Notes: a model not told the origin generated them from the sequence alone. Shown: positions 1-9,063, counted from the stretch's first letter. The stretch: 39,454 nucleotides of DNA from CAXBDP01 sp041689935 (GCA_041689935.1 JBDNFI010000061.1:1-39454), one strand, 5' to 3'. Numbers and translations are program-made.

Positions 1-287
1 ACTCTGTAGCCCACCGAGATAATCACATCGAGATTGTAATGTTCTACTTGACGTTCAACCTTTCTATCTCCCTCCTTTTGAACTGTCGCAAATTTTGCGA
101 CAGTTGCTTTTTCAATAAGTTCTCCTTCCGAAAAAACATTATTAATATGCTTACCGATAGTTTTCACATCTCTATCAAACAAACTAGAAATCTGCTGGCG
201 ATTTAACCAAACGGTCTCCTCCTCAATCTTCACTTCAATATGTTCCGCAAGCGAATCAGGTCGATATAAAATAATTTCATTTTTCAT
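1..287 (-). CDS. RhuM-family protein, 3' end cut by window edge
   Basis: The visible 95 residues begin MKNEIILYRPDS and continue with a V(K/W)LNRQQISSLFDRD segment and a KTIGKHINN segment. These are typical of the virulence RhuM family (PF13310), proteins often found embedded in type I restriction loci. The ATG at 287 overlaps the hsdM stop codon by 4 nt (ATGA), so the two are translationally coupled in one operon. The molecular role of RhuM proteins is not established; the N-terminal part looks like a winged-helix DNA-binding region (inference). The rest of the gene, and probably hsdS and hsdR, lie beyond the left edge. Confidence 0.85.
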   Translation of the reverse strand, partial: MKNEIILYRPDSLAEHIEVKIEEETVWLNRQQISSLFDRDVKTIGKHINNVFSEGELIEKATVAKFATVQKEGDRKVERQVEHYNLDVIISVGYR

Positions 288-1735
288 ATCAACGCCTTAA
301 TCTTATCCAAAATTTCAGCACTTTCATTATCCAACGCTTTTATTTCTTCCAAAATGGCTTGCGGTTTTCTGAGCGGTGCAGCTTCTGGTGCATTTGGATT
401 TTTTACGCTCAAATCAAAAGTGCTTTGGTCAACATCTTTCATGTTTACCGTCCAAGAGTTCTCGCTTTCTGCAAAGGTTTTTTGAAGCTCAACAAACTCC
501 GACAAGTCGTTTTCATTGAGCGGGTTGGTTTTGCCCAAATTGCGGTCGAGGTTCAAGGAGTAAAACCAAACCTTTTGTGTGGCTTTTCCTTTCTCAAAAA
601 ACAGCACTACTGTTTTTACGCCTGCACCTGTGAATGTGCCGCCTGGTAAATCCAAAACGGTATGTAGGTTGCAGTTTTGCAGCAACTCTTTCCGTAAAGC
701 CACAGAGGCATTGTCGGTATTGCTCAAAAAGGTATTTTTAATCACCACGCCTGCTTTACCGCCTGCTTTCAAAATTTTGATGAAGTGTTGTAAAAAGAGC
801 GAAGCGGTTTCACCTGTTCTAATCGGGAAGTTTTCTTGTACTTCGGCACGTTCCTTCCCACCAAAAGGCGGATTGGCAAGCACCACATTATAACGGTCTT
901 TTTCCTGTATGTCAGCCAAGTTTTCCGCAAGCGTGTTGGTGTGTATGATGTTGGGAGCTTCCACACCGTGCAAAATCATATTCATTATGCCTATTATGTA
1001 TGCCAATGACTTTTTCTCCTTGCCGTAAAAGGTGCGCTTTTGCAAAGTTTCCCATTCCTTGGTGCTCAGTTCTTTGCCTGATTTCAAATAGTCAAATGCT
1101 TCGCACAAAAAACCCGCAGAACCTACTGCACCGTCATAGATTTTGTCGCCAATGGTTGGGGCAACTACTTTTACAATGGTGGTAATGAGTGCACGAGGCG
1201 TATAGTATTCTCCACCATTTCGCCCTGCATTGCCCATGTTTTTGATTTTGTCTTCATACAAGTGGCTCATTTCGTGCTTCTCTGCATGGGTGCGGAAACG
1301 CAACTCGTCAATGCGGTTAATGACTTCACGTAAATTGTAGCCACTTTGGATGCGGTTTTTCAATTCGCTGAAAATCTCCCCAATCTTGTATTCAATGGTA
1401 TCCGCATTCTCGGCAGAGAGTTTGAATTTTTTGAGATAGGGAAAGAGTTTGCCGTTGACAAAATCCAAAAGGTCGTCTCCTGTCAGGGCGTTATGGTCAA
1501 TTTTTCCATCAGGTAGTTTTGGGGCTGCCCAAACGTTCCATTGGTATTCTTGGTCAATGATGGGTGCGTAGGCTTTTCCTGTGAGTTCAGCAGAAGTAGC
1601 ACGGTCACGATCCAAGTCGTCCAAATACTTCAAGAACAGCACCCAAGATGTTTGTTCCACATAATCCAATTCGCTACCACACCCTGCATCCTTATGGAGT
1701 ATGTCGTCTATATTTTTAAAAGTCTGTTCAAACAT
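284..1735 (-). CDS. hsdM: Type I restriction-modification DNA methyltransferase subunit
   Basis: N6-adenine methyltransferase subunit of a type I restriction system; it forms a complex with HsdS, which chooses the target, and HsdR, which cuts. Residues 1-150 are the helical HsdM N-terminal domain (opening MFEQTFKNIDDILHKDAG). Residues 165-420 are the methyltransferase core, with the SAM-binding motif I region DGAVGSAGF near 201-209 and the catalytic NPPF motif at 288-291. Length (483 aa) is normal. Motif I has DGAVGSAG where many relatives have DPAxGTGG; I believe this variant belongs to a subfamily rather than being damage. It is the first gene of the visible operon and overlaps the RhuM gene by 4 nt. 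Confidence 0.95.
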   Translation of the reverse strand: MFEQTFKNIDDILHKDAGCGSELDYVEQTSWVLFLKYLDDLDRDRATSAELTGKAYAPIIDQEYQWNVWAAPKLPDGKIDHNALTGDDLLDFVNGKLFPYLKKFKLSAENADTIEYKIGEIFSELKNRIQSGYNLREVINRIDELRFRTHAEKHEMSHLYEDKIKNMGNAGRNGGEYYTPRALITTIVKVVAPTIGDKIYDGAVGSAGFLCEAFDYLKSGKELSTKEWETLQKRTFYGKEKKSLAYIIGIMNMILHGVEAPNIIHTNTLAENLADIQEKDRYNVVLANPPFGGKERAEVQENFPIRTGETASLFLQHFIKILKAGGKAGVVIKNTFLSNTDNASVALRKELLQNCNLHTVLDLPGGTFTGAGVKTVVLFFEKGKATQKVWFYSLNLDRNLGKTNPLNENDLSEFVELQKTFAESENSWTVNMKDVDQSTFDLSVKNPNAPEAAPLRKPQAILEEIKALDNESAEILDKIKALI

Positions 1736-1910
1736 TCGTTTTCTTTTATTTCAGTTTTATGGATTAGGGTTTGTATCGCACTGTGTATGGTTAAATGTGT
1801 TGGCTAGCAACTAAAATAGTAAAAGAGAACACACCAAATGGAAACTGGCGAAATTTTCCGTATACATTAATAACCTAACAGTTACATACGAACGGCGTTA
1901 GCATATCCTT

Positions 1911-2117
1911 TTATTTTATTTCAATTTTTTCTCCTTTTTTGGTTCCAATATCTGTTATGTATTCAGGGACAACTTCCATTGGATTAAAAACATCGTAACC
2001 TAATACCTGTAAAAACGGCATTATAAAAGCGTTCTTTGTTGCTTCCTCTGTCTGAATTTGGTCTTTCAGTTTGGTAACCCTGTCACCTAGTTGTTTGATT
2101 TGGTCTTTAAAGTCCAT
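1911..2117 (-). pseudogene. Truncated HsdR-N-like (COG4748-type) nuclease remnant
   Basis: The ATG at 2117 opens MDFKDQIKQLGDRVTKLKDQ, followed by TEEATKNAFIMPFLQVLGYDVFNP and a segment ending in ITDIGTKKGEKIEIK and a stop. This is the conserved start of the type I restriction enzyme R-like N-terminal family (PF13588 / COG4748), in which GTKKGEK is normally followed by a (V/I)DYA strand and the nuclease core. Only 68 residues remain, so all catalytic residues are missing. A longer reading frame from 2156 adds 13 residues that do not resemble the family. I call it a deletion remnant. It sits directly upstream of hsdM, consistent with a rearranged restriction island. Confidence 0.7.
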
Positions 2118-2323
2118 ATTTGTTCTTTTTTGTGAAATCCACCAATTATCCGGCATGTTGTTCTACTATTGGCTCTACCATATTTACACATTCAACCCAG
2201 CTTCGTCTATTCCCATCTACCCACTCCTCTACCATCAATCCCCGTCATAGAATCCTTATAAACCTAAGACATTCCGAGGATGAATACAAAAGCCTGATTT
2301 AAAATATTTTACATTTAGCAGCC

Positions 2324-2356
2324 AAAAAAAATAGCCCAACTAAAGCTGGGCTATTT
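2324..2356 (-). terminator. Intrinsic terminator of the sodium-dependent transporter gene
   Basis: A perfect 10-bp stem (AAATAGCCCA at 2329-2338 pairing with 2347-2356) with an 8-nt loop. On the minus strand it runs into an uninterrupted T tract (TTTTTTTT). It lies 27 nt past the stop codon of the transporter gene. Confidence 0.9.
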
Positions 2357-2382
2357 ATATATCTTTCAGTGAGACAGGAGAA

Positions 2383-3783
2383 TTAACCTCCTCCCGCTGC
2401 TGCTCCGAATACGCCGAACAAGTCTAAGAGTACTAGGCCGATCACAATAGGACACACATAGCGGATAAAGAATACCCAAATATGCCCTGGCGTGATGCCA
2501 CCGATGATTCTTCTACTAAATCCTGCGGCACCTTGTGATATTTCTCCCACAAGTGTCTTGGTATTGAATGACCACCCGCTATAGACTGCCAGTAAGAAAC
2601 AAAGTACTGTTACGCCGAAGGTTCCAAATACCCAGTCCATAATATCAAACCAGCCTGTTTTCTCAATAGAACCTATTTTCATCGTGATAGAACTAAATAC
2701 ACTCGATTCTACTGAGCTCAATATAGATGGGATTGATATTACCATGGCGGCAATACCTACTAACCATGCGGCCTTCTTACGGTTGACTTTTCTTTCGTCG
2801 ATAAAGTACCCTACTGGCACTTCTAGCATGGAGATGGTAGAGGTCAATGCCGCTACCATCAATAATAGGAAGAATAGAGCACCGATGATTCCACCACCTG
2901 GTATGGCGGCAAATACCTTTGGCAATACATCAAAAACAAGCGCTGGGCCTGAGTTTGGCTCCATGCCGAGGGCAAATACAGCGGGGAAAACCATCAAACC
3001 GCCTAAAAGAGCTACAGTGGTATCCATTGCGCCAATCCACATACCGCTGGTTACGATATTGGCTGTTTTTGGTAAATACGAACCGTATGTAATCATAAGA
3101 CCCCAGCCTACGCTCATCGAGAAGAAGGCTTGACCCAATGCGGCAAGAATTACTTTCCCGTTGATTTTAGCAAAATCTGGCTTCAAGTAATATTCCACTC
3201 CAGCCATGGCACCGGGCAATGTTACACTTCGAATGGCAATTGCTAGAATGAGGAAAAAGAGCACAGGCATCAAGAATTTTGATGCTTTTTCGATTCCACC
3301 AGAAACTCCTCCTAAGATGACCACTACCGTAATGACCATAAAGAAGAAGGTCAATGGAATGATATATTTCGGTGTTTCGATAAACACTTCAAAATCGATA
3401 GGGATATTGATTAGCTCAGTGATGATATACCCGACCGTCCAGCCTGCGATCACTGAGTAATAGGTAAGTACCATAAAACAAATGACCACACTAATAATGC
3501 CTGGTATTACCCAAAGCTTGTTTTTAGCAGTGGCTCGCATGGCTCCTATTGGGTTTTTACCAGTGAGTCGGCCAATGGCCAACTCGTTGTAAAGGAGCGG
3601 GAGGCCAATTAAGACAACACAAAGGATATAAACAAAAACAAAGGCACCACCACCGTTTTCTCCGGTGATGTAAGGGAAACGCCAAATGTTTCCCAGCCCT
3701 ACTGCTGAGCCAGCGGCAGCCATGATGAATCCAAAACTGGATCCCCATTGACCACGACTTTCAGGACTTTGAGATGCAGCCAT
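2383..3783 (-). CDS. Sodium-dependent transporter, NSS (SNF) family
   Basis: Inner-membrane Na+-coupled symporter, probably for amino acids, of the neurotransmitter:sodium symporter family (LeuT/MhsT/TnaT type). The TM1 region reads GSAVGLGNIWRFPY, followed by ENGGGAFVFVY and LLYNELAIGR, the family's substrate and sodium site landmarks. About 11-12 hydrophobic segments follow over 466 aa, a normal length. The C-terminus ends in GAAAGGG. The start at 3783 gives a short charged cytoplasmic tail before TM1. The gene stands alone, 115 nt from the next operon, and ends in a strong terminator. The substrate cannot be told from sequence. Confidence 0.92.
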   Translation of the reverse strand: MAASQSPESRGQWGSSFGFIMAAAGSAVGLGNIWRFPYITGENGGGAFVFVYILCVVLIGLPLLYNELAIGRLTGKNPIGAMRATAKNKLWVIPGIISVVICFMVLTYYSVIAGWTVGYIITELINIPIDFEVFIETPKYIIPLTFFFMVITVVVILGGVSGGIEKASKFLMPVLFFLILAIAIRSVTLPGAMAGVEYYLKPDFAKINGKVILAALGQAFFSMSVGWGLMITYGSYLPKTANIVTSGMWIGAMDTTVALLGGLMVFPAVFALGMEPNSGPALVFDVLPKVFAAIPGGGIIGALFFLLLMVAALTSTISMLEVPVGYFIDERKVNRKKAAWLVGIAAMVISIPSILSSVESSVFSSITMKIGSIEKTGWFDIMDWVFGTFGVTVLCFLLAVYSGWSFNTKTLVGEISQGAAGFSRRIIGGITPGHIWVFFIRYVCPIVIGLVLLDLFGVFGAAAGGG

Positions 3784-3898
3784 AAATCTTATTAGTTAGT
3801 TGGTTAATTGTTGTGGTTTCGAGTCAATAAGGCAACAATTTCATAAAAAATAGATAAACAAAAAATTAAAATAGGTTTAAATACCGTTTATATTCGGA

Positions 3899-4798
3899 TT
3901 AGCGGGAGGATAATTGCTCACGTAGCAATTTTAGACCTTCTCTAAAACTGCGTGGCACATATCCTAATTGTTTTTTGGCTTTTTCAACAATAAATCCAGT
4001 GCGAGGTGGCCGCTTGGCAGGCTGTGTAAATAAGGTGGAATCAACTCTTTCGATAAGGGAAGTATCCAGTTCAAAATAGGCTGCCGTTTGCATAGCCATC
4101 TCATAGGGAGTGAGCATTTCTTCTCCTGAAATATTCCAAATTCCTCCCGCCTTTTGTTTGGCCACCAATAAGCAGCCCACAGCCAAGTCCTCCGCCAAAG
4201 TGGGCGTTCGCCATTGGTCATCTACTACTCTTATTTGCTTGCCAGCGGCTAAGTTATCTTTTACCCAAAGCACAATATTGCTTCGGCTCATATCTTGCAC
4301 AATGCCAAACACTAATACTGTACGTAGTATTGCCCACTCCTTTGCTTCCGCGATCACCCATTTTTCAGCTTCCAATTTGGTTTGCCCATAATAGCTGATG
4401 GGATTAGGCTTGCCTTCTTCGGTATAAGGGCCCGCTACTCCGTCGAATATAAAGTCCGTAGAAACATGAATAAGGAATGCGCCCACGGCATTGGCAGCAT
4501 GTATAATATGCTTGGTGGCGGTTACATTTTGAATGAAACAGTCAGATTGATTGAGCTCACATTGATCTACATTGGTCATGGCTGCCGTGTGGATGATTAC
4601 ATCAGGCTTGGTCGATTTCACCACCTCCAGCACTTGGTCGAGGCGGGAGGTATCCATTGTATAATAGCTATATCCTCCTGCACTGAGCCGATCTTCCCCA
4701 CGCGAGGTCGCAATCAAGGTATGTATACCTTCTTTGCGTATTTGCTCAGTCAATTTCTGCCCAAGCAGTCCGTTAGATCCGGTAACCAGAATATTCAT
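3899..4798 (-). CDS. SDR-family reductase, RmlD-like (dTDP-4-dehydrorhamnose reductase family)
   Basis: NAD(P)-dependent extended short-chain reductase. A Rossmann motif TGSNGLLGQ is at residues 6-14, an HTAAMTNVDQCE segment near 70-81, STDFIFDG near 113-120 and the catalytic YYGQTKLEAEK near 138-148. The arrangement matches the RmlD substrate-binding family (PF04321), but no other rhamnose genes are nearby, so the real sugar-nucleotide substrate is open. Its ATG overlaps the stop of the upstream cyclophilin gene by one base (TAATG), so it is the last gene of the run that starts near 10251. The stop region contains one GCGGGAGG octamer. Confidence 0.8.
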   Translation of the reverse strand: MNILVTGSNGLLGQKLTEQIRKEGIHTLIATSRGEDRLSAGGYSYYTMDTSRLDQVLEVVKSTKPDVIIHTAAMTNVDQCELNQSDCFIQNVTATKHIIHAANAVGAFLIHVSTDFIFDGVAGPYTEEGKPNPISYYGQTKLEAEKWVIAEAKEWAILRTVLVFGIVQDMSRSNIVLWVKDNLAAGKQIRVVDDQWRTPTLAEDLAVGCLLVAKQKAGGIWNISGEEMLTPYEMAMQTAAYFELDTSLIERVDSTLFTQPAKRPPRTGFIVEKAKKQLGYVPRSFREGLKLLREQLSSR

Positions 4799-5643
4799 TA
4801 TTCCTTTTTAGCATAGCCATATAGTTCCGCTAATTTCTTAGACGAAACTTTATCTACGCTCATTTTTATGGCCATTCTATCCGCAGGTCTGTCATTTGGG
4901 CCTTTTTGAACGGCAGCTACCGAATCAATAATATTGAGGCCATCAATTACTTCTCCGAATACGGTGTAATCTCGATCTAAATGTGGCGAACCGCCAATGG
5001 TTTTGTACACCTCGATATGCTCATCCGAATACTCCTTCTTCACTATTGGGCCAAACTCCCTTTGGATAATATCCATAGAATTATTCATCAGCTCAATATA
5101 GGCATCAAAATTTCCTACTTGGTTGTAAATGCTTACCGAGTCGGCTAGGTATTGATACTCAGGCTTCGCAAGCAATTGATTGAATAACGTCCGCTGCTGT
5201 GCGACATAATTGCTTTCGGAGAGGTCTTTAACCTGCTCTGGCTGAAACACCACACCCTGAACGATGTAAAATTGTGAAGCACTGCTCCTTTTTTCAGGAT
5301 TTACAGCATCGCCCATTCTGGCCGCTGCAAGTGCTCCTTTTTTGTGAAATCTGTTAGGAAGGATTTCTGCGGCAATCGTTTCAGTAGAACTTTGGCCGCC
5401 TTCGGGCTTAGTCGATAAATCGCCTCCTTGAATCATAAAGCCAGATATCACCCGATGAAAGATGGTGCTATCATACTCACCAGATTTTGCCAGTTTCAAG
5501 AAATTCTGTTTGTGGATAGGGGTATCATCATAGAGCACTACCTTCATATCCCCAAATTCCGTAGAAATAGTGACCACATCTTCTTGAGGGCCGCATGCGA
5601 AGGCGAAAAACGCCACAAATAAAATTGAGAGATTACGTATCAT
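4798..5643 (-). CDS. Peptidylprolyl isomerase, cyclophilin type, lipoprotein
   Basis: Proline cis-trans isomerase that should act in the periplasm, anchored by a lipid. The first 17 residues are a lipoprotein signal (MIRNLSILFVAFFAFAC, lipobox FAFAC). The cyclophilin fold starts near residue 22 and includes FHRVISGFMIQGGD near 61-74, AAARMGD and SASQFYIV, and closes with the VFGEVIDGLNIIDSVA segment. A long helical insert of about 90 residues (around 140-220) splits the fold, giving 281 aa instead of about 165-200; this is common in Bacteroidota homologs as far as I recall. One base separates it from hemC upstream. Confidence 0.9.
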   Translation of the reverse strand: MIRNLSILFVAFFAFACGPQEDVVTISTEFGDMKVVLYDDTPIHKQNFLKLAKSGEYDSTIFHRVISGFMIQGGDLSTKPEGGQSSTETIAAEILPNRFHKKGALAAARMGDAVNPEKRSSASQFYIVQGVVFQPEQVKDLSESNYVAQQRTLFNQLLAKPEYQYLADSVSIYNQVGNFDAYIELMNNSMDIIQREFGPIVKKEYSDEHIEVYKTIGGSPHLDRDYTVFGEVIDGLNIIDSVAAVQKGPNDRPADRMAIKMSVDKVSSKKLAELYGYAKKE

Positions 5644-5644
5644 T

Positions 5645-6571
5645 TTATAATTCGTTTTTGATTTTCATTAATAAATCTTTACCGCCTTTGGCCACTACTT
5701 CCTGAGCGACCAATTTTCCTATGCTTACCGCATCCGAGGCTTTCCCATTTTTTCTTCCTTCAATTAATTGGACGCCATCCAGCGAAACCACTCCTCCATG
5801 CACGTGCAATGCTTGCCCATGAAATTGGGCGAGCACAAAAACGGGAACACTACAGCCTCCACCCAGTAAGTTGAGAAAGGCTCTTTCGGCCAATATTCTA
5901 GTTTCTGTTTCTTCATGGTTGCAAAGGCTTCGTATTTTCTCTGCCAATTGGCTATCTACGTTTTTATGCACTTCGATGGTCACGGAGCCTTGCCCAGCGG
6001 GAGGTATAAATTGATCATTGGGCAAATGCTCTTTGATCAAATCAGCAAAGCCCATGCGGTACACACCTGCATAAGCTAGCAATAAACCATCGCATTTTCC
6101 CTCGTCCATTCGTTGCAGTCGAGTTTGCAAATTGCCTCTTACGTTTACCGTTTCATGCTGCGGATAGTAGCGTTTCAGCTGCGCTACCCGGCGGGTGGAT
6201 GAAGTCCCCAATCGCAGGCCTTGTTTATGATTGAGGGAAGCACCTTCGATTCTAGAAATCAGTACGTCTGCCACAATTTCACGCTCGCTAAAGCTGATCA
6301 ATTCAAACCCCGCAGGCAGGCTGGAAGGCATATCCTTTGCACTATGCACGGCAATATCTATCAAACCTGCTTCGAGCTGGGCTTCTATTTCATCGGTAAA
6401 TACGCCTTTGCTGCCTATTTTGGAAATACTCACGTCGAGTACCTTATCGCCTTTGGTTTCAATAAGCACCAGCTCAGGAGCCAGCCCTCCCGCTTTCAGT
6501 TGCTCGGCCACCATATTCGCTTGCCATAAGGCCAACTTACTCGCTCTTGTTCCAATTCTAACTTTTATCAT
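5645..6571 (-). CDS. hemC: Hydroxymethylbilane synthase (porphobilinogen deaminase)
   Basis: Joins four porphobilinogen molecules into hydroxymethylbilane in haem synthesis; cytoplasmic. RIGTRASKLALWQA opens domain 1, VHSAKDMPSSLP carries the catalytic region, LGTSSTRRVAQL contacts the cofactor, and GGGCSVPV holds the cysteine (Cys240) that binds the dipyrromethane cofactor. 308 aa is a normal length. Unusually for a haem gene, its neighbours are a RimK ligase upstream (one-base overlap) and a cyclophilin downstream, with no other hem gene in view. Confidence 0.97.
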   Translation of the reverse strand: MIKVRIGTRASKLALWQANMVAEQLKAGGLAPELVLIETKGDKVLDVSISKIGSKGVFTDEIEAQLEAGLIDIAVHSAKDMPSSLPAGFELISFSEREIVADVLISRIEGASLNHKQGLRLGTSSTRRVAQLKRYYPQHETVNVRGNLQTRLQRMDEGKCDGLLLAYAGVYRMGFADLIKEHLPNDQFIPPAGQGSVTIEVHKNVDSQLAEKIRSLCNHEETETRILAERAFLNLLGGGCSVPVFVLAQFHGQALHVHGGVVSLDGVQLIEGRKNGKASDAVSIGKLVAQEVVAKGGKDLLMKIKNEL

Positions 6572-7485
6572 TAAGCTCCTTTTTTGGCTTTTATTACATT
6601 TCGCTTTTTTACTACCTTCGCTTGCTCAATGTATTCAATGATTTTTCCTGCAATATCCACTCCCGTGGCTGTTTCAATTCCTTGTAGTCCAGGCGAGGAG
6701 TTTACTTCCATAATTAACGGACCGCGAGCAGATTGTAGCAAATCTACACCCGCTATCGCCAAGCCCAACACACTTGCGGCTTTTAGGGCAGCAGCTTTTT
6801 CGGCTCTCGATAGCTTAATGATGGTTGCCGTACCGCCTCTATGCAGATTGGATCGAAATTCCCCTTCTTTTCCTTGCCGTTTCATCGCACCGACCACCTC
6901 GCCGTTGACAATAAATGCACGAACATCCGCTCCTTTTGACTCCTTAATAAACTCCTGCACAATAATTCGGGCTTTCAGGCCATTAAATGCCTCAATCACG
7001 GATTGGGCAGCTTTTCTCGTTTCGGCCAATACCACTCCAAGCCCTTGGGTGCCTTCTAGCAATTTGATAATGAGTGGTGCTCCTCCTATCTCTTCTACCA
7101 AATTATGCTCCTTGTTTGAGTAATTGGTAAAGGCTGTTTTCGGCATGCCCAATCCCGCTCTTGATAAGATTTGCAGACTGCGAAGCTTATCTCTGGAACG
7201 CACAATAGATTGCGACTCCGTGGCAGAGAAAACATTCATCATCTCAAATTGGCGGACTACTGCGGTGCCGTAAAAGGTAACTGAAGCACCAATTCTAGGC
7301 ACTACGGCATCTATACCATCGAGCCTATGCCCACGATATAGAATATGTGGATCGTTAGGCTCAATAAAAATATCGCATTTCAAATGATCAATCACGACCG
7401 CTTCGTGACCGCGTGCTTTTGCTGCCTCTACCATTCGGCGGGTGGAGTAAAGGTTTGGGTTTCTAGATAATATTGCGATTTTCAT
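6571..7485 (-). CDS. rimK: RimK-family alpha-L-glutamate ligase (ATP-grasp)
   Basis: ATP-grasp ligase that adds glutamates to the C-terminus of ribosomal protein S6 in characterised RimK, or makes related peptide bonds in paralogs. Visible landmarks are the N-terminal ILSRNPNLYSTRRMVEAA, the ATP-grasp core LIIKLLEGTQGLGVVLAE, VQEFIKESKGADVRAFIVN and the metal-binding EVNSSPGLQGIE. 304 aa is typical of E. coli-type RimK, and the tail is lysine rich. It overlaps the upstream retropepsin-like gene by 4 nt, the rimB-rimK pairing known in other bacteria, which supports S6 modification as the role. Confidence 0.88.
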   Translation of the reverse strand: MKIAILSRNPNLYSTRRMVEAAKARGHEAVVIDHLKCDIFIEPNDPHILYRGHRLDGIDAVVPRIGASVTFYGTAVVRQFEMMNVFSATESQSIVRSRDKLRSLQILSRAGLGMPKTAFTNYSNKEHNLVEEIGGAPLIIKLLEGTQGLGVVLAETRKAAQSVIEAFNGLKARIIVQEFIKESKGADVRAFIVNGEVVGAMKRQGKEGEFRSNLHRGGTATIIKLSRAEKAAALKAASVLGLAIAGVDLLQSARGPLIMEVNSSPGLQGIETATGVDIAGKIIEYIEQAKVVKKRNVIKAKKGA

Positions 7486-7949
7486 TTAGACTTAATTTTT
7501 TTCAGAAATTTATAGGATAAGTTTTTACGATCTACATTTACAAAAAATCTTCTTTTCAATAGTTTTCGGCCAAGCAATACCGGAAATCGCATGGTATCCC
7601 TATCCGTTAGTGTAAAGTCGGTTTCAATCAATTCTCCAAATAACATTATTTTCGTTTTCACTAAAAATCGCTCTTCGGAGTGTCCGGATGAATTAGTCAC
7701 TTTTTTTACTCGAAAATCCTTGGTTTTATATATTCTATCATGGTAATTAGGCCTGTCTGGATCGAGCAACCGGAACTCTAAAACCTCCGTCCCTCCCACT
7801 TCACTGAGCTTTACTTCGTGGCAATGGATAGAGCATGAATAAGCACCGGTATCTGTCTTGGCTTGCAGGCCGTACAATGCCCATTCGGGTAAATCTACCA
7901 ATTCAAATCTACCAATCGCTTTTCTTTCTATGGTGATCTTTGTTTTCAT
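7482..7949 (-). CDS. RimB-like retropepsin (COG4067, former Zn_protease family)
   Basis: 155-aa member of the COG4067/PF05618 family, annotated as ATP-dependent zinc protease or retropepsin-like aspartic peptidase. The key motif is KTDTGAYSCSIH near residues 31-42, with the aspartic-peptidase DTGA. The C-terminal half has a RFPVLLGRKLL strand like the flap-to-psi-loop region of retropepsins. In Pseudomonas the homologous gene (rimB) stands beside rimK and takes part in control of S6 glutamylation; the 4-nt overlaps here with both rimK and holB fit that partnership. Proteolytic activity is inference. Confidence 0.8.
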   Translation of the reverse strand: MKTKITIERKAIGRFELVDLPEWALYGLQAKTDTGAYSCSIHCHEVKLSEVGGTEVLEFRLLDPDRPNYHDRIYKTKDFRVKKVTNSSGHSEERFLVKTKIMLFGELIETDFTLTDRDTMRFPVLLGRKLLKRRFFVNVDRKNLSYKFLKKIKSK

Positions 7950-9061
7950 TTTTTCCGGATGGTTTTGACAATATGAATGGATGTATCCATAAAAACCAAT
8001 TTGGCGTACGCATTTCGTTCCAGATGATAATGCGCATCGTTGAATAACTCTGTTAGAAACTGAATTTTATCCAAGTTCAATTCGAGAGCAAACCTATTCA
8101 CAAAAGTGCTTAGTTCACCGGTGGATTTTTGAAGCGTGTTGACGGAGAAATTTCCCAACAAGCTCTCCCTAAAAATATAAAGTCCGTAATTGAATAAATT
8201 TTTCTGCGACTCTTTACCCATTTTATTAAATACTTCCATATCCGCATTTAATGCAATAAAATCTGCCCCCCAGCAATGACGCATCCATTGTATAAAAAAA
8301 TCACTCGCTAGTTCGCTGCCTTCTTCCAATTGGGAAATGGCTTGGCTGATGCTGCCATCCGCCATGATGGCCAAATCATTGGCCTTGGCGATTGGCACGT
8401 CCATTTTGCTATGAAGAAATTCCGCCACATCCTGATCGCTAAATGCAGGAATTCGGAATATTTGTGTTCTCGATTGAATCGTCCCTAATACCTTTTCTAA
8501 ATTACCTGATACCAAAAGAAAAACCGTCTTTTCCGGTGGCTCTTCCAATATTTTCAACAATGCATTGGCTGTAGATGAATGCAAATACTCTGGCAACCAA
8601 AGCACCAAAATCTTATAGCCACCTTCATACGCTTTCATCGAAAGGTTTGAGGTGATTTGATAACTCTCTGCTCTTGCAATATTAAATTGCTTATCCTGTG
8701 CGCCAAACACGCCATTCCAAGTATTGATATCGCCATAAATATGATTTTTCAAAAAATCCCTCCATTGAGGCAAGTAGTTATGGCTCATCATGTCCTTGGC
8801 AATATTGGCAATTGGAAATACATATTGCACATCGGGATGGATGGCTTTTGCATTTTTGGCGCAAGACGAACAACTGCCGCAAGCGTCTGATTCGCCTGGA
8901 TTTTCACAATTGATATAGGTAGCAAAAGCTAAGGCTAAAGCTAGGTTTCCCGAACCAGGCTTACCTAAAAATAACTGCGCATGAGCTAAATGCCCATCTC
9001 GAACACTTCGAATGAGGATTTCTTTTTCTGCTTGTAAACCGGGTATTTCTGAAAATTGCAT
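7946..9061 (-). CDS. holB: DNA polymerase III delta-prime-like clamp-loader subunit
   Basis: Clamp-loader AAA+ protein of 371 aa. The Walker A position reads GKPGSGNLAL: the usual GK(S/T) lysine is replaced by Asn, as expected for a delta-prime subunit that does not bind ATP. A zinc-finger cysteine set (CENPGESDACGSCSSC, near residues 52-67) follows, then HPDVQYVFP, LLKILEEPPEKTVFLLV and the SRTQIFRIP sensor strand. The weakly conserved C-terminal collar is normal. It is translationally coupled with the genes on both sides (2-nt gap upstream, 4-nt overlap downstream). Confidence 0.88.
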   Translation of the reverse strand: MQFSEIPGLQAEKEILIRSVRDGHLAHAQLFLGKPGSGNLALALAFATYINCENPGESDACGSCSSCAKNAKAIHPDVQYVFPIANIAKDMMSHNYLPQWRDFLKNHIYGDINTWNGVFGAQDKQFNIARAESYQITSNLSMKAYEGGYKILVLWLPEYLHSSTANALLKILEEPPEKTVFLLVSGNLEKVLGTIQSRTQIFRIPAFSDQDVAEFLHSKMDVPIAKANDLAIMADGSISQAISQLEEGSELASDFFIQWMRHCWGADFIALNADMEVFNKMGKESQKNLFNYGLYIFRESLLGNFSVNTLQKSTGELSTFVNRFALELNLDKIQFLTELFNDAHYHLERNAYAKLVFMDTSIHIVKTIRKK

Positions 9062-9063
9062 GC

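Noticed and set aside
1871..1905. lox-like or Cre/FLP-type site near 1880
   Set aside because: The arms are not symmetrical beyond 5 bp and no 8-bp spacer with 13-bp arms is present.
2146..2232. Small minus-strand frame beginning MVEEWVDGNRRSWVE
   Set aside because: Only 29 codons, no family match; may be a remnant near the restriction genes but not supportable.
2684..3133. 149-aa plus-strand frame opposite the NSS transporter
   Set aside because: Shadow of the transporter gene; composition mirrors the antisense of membrane helices and it has no start context.
7946..9061. Missing Walker A lysine in HolB as gene damage
   Set aside because: Delta-prime subunits normally lack ATP binding, so GKPGSGNLA is expected.
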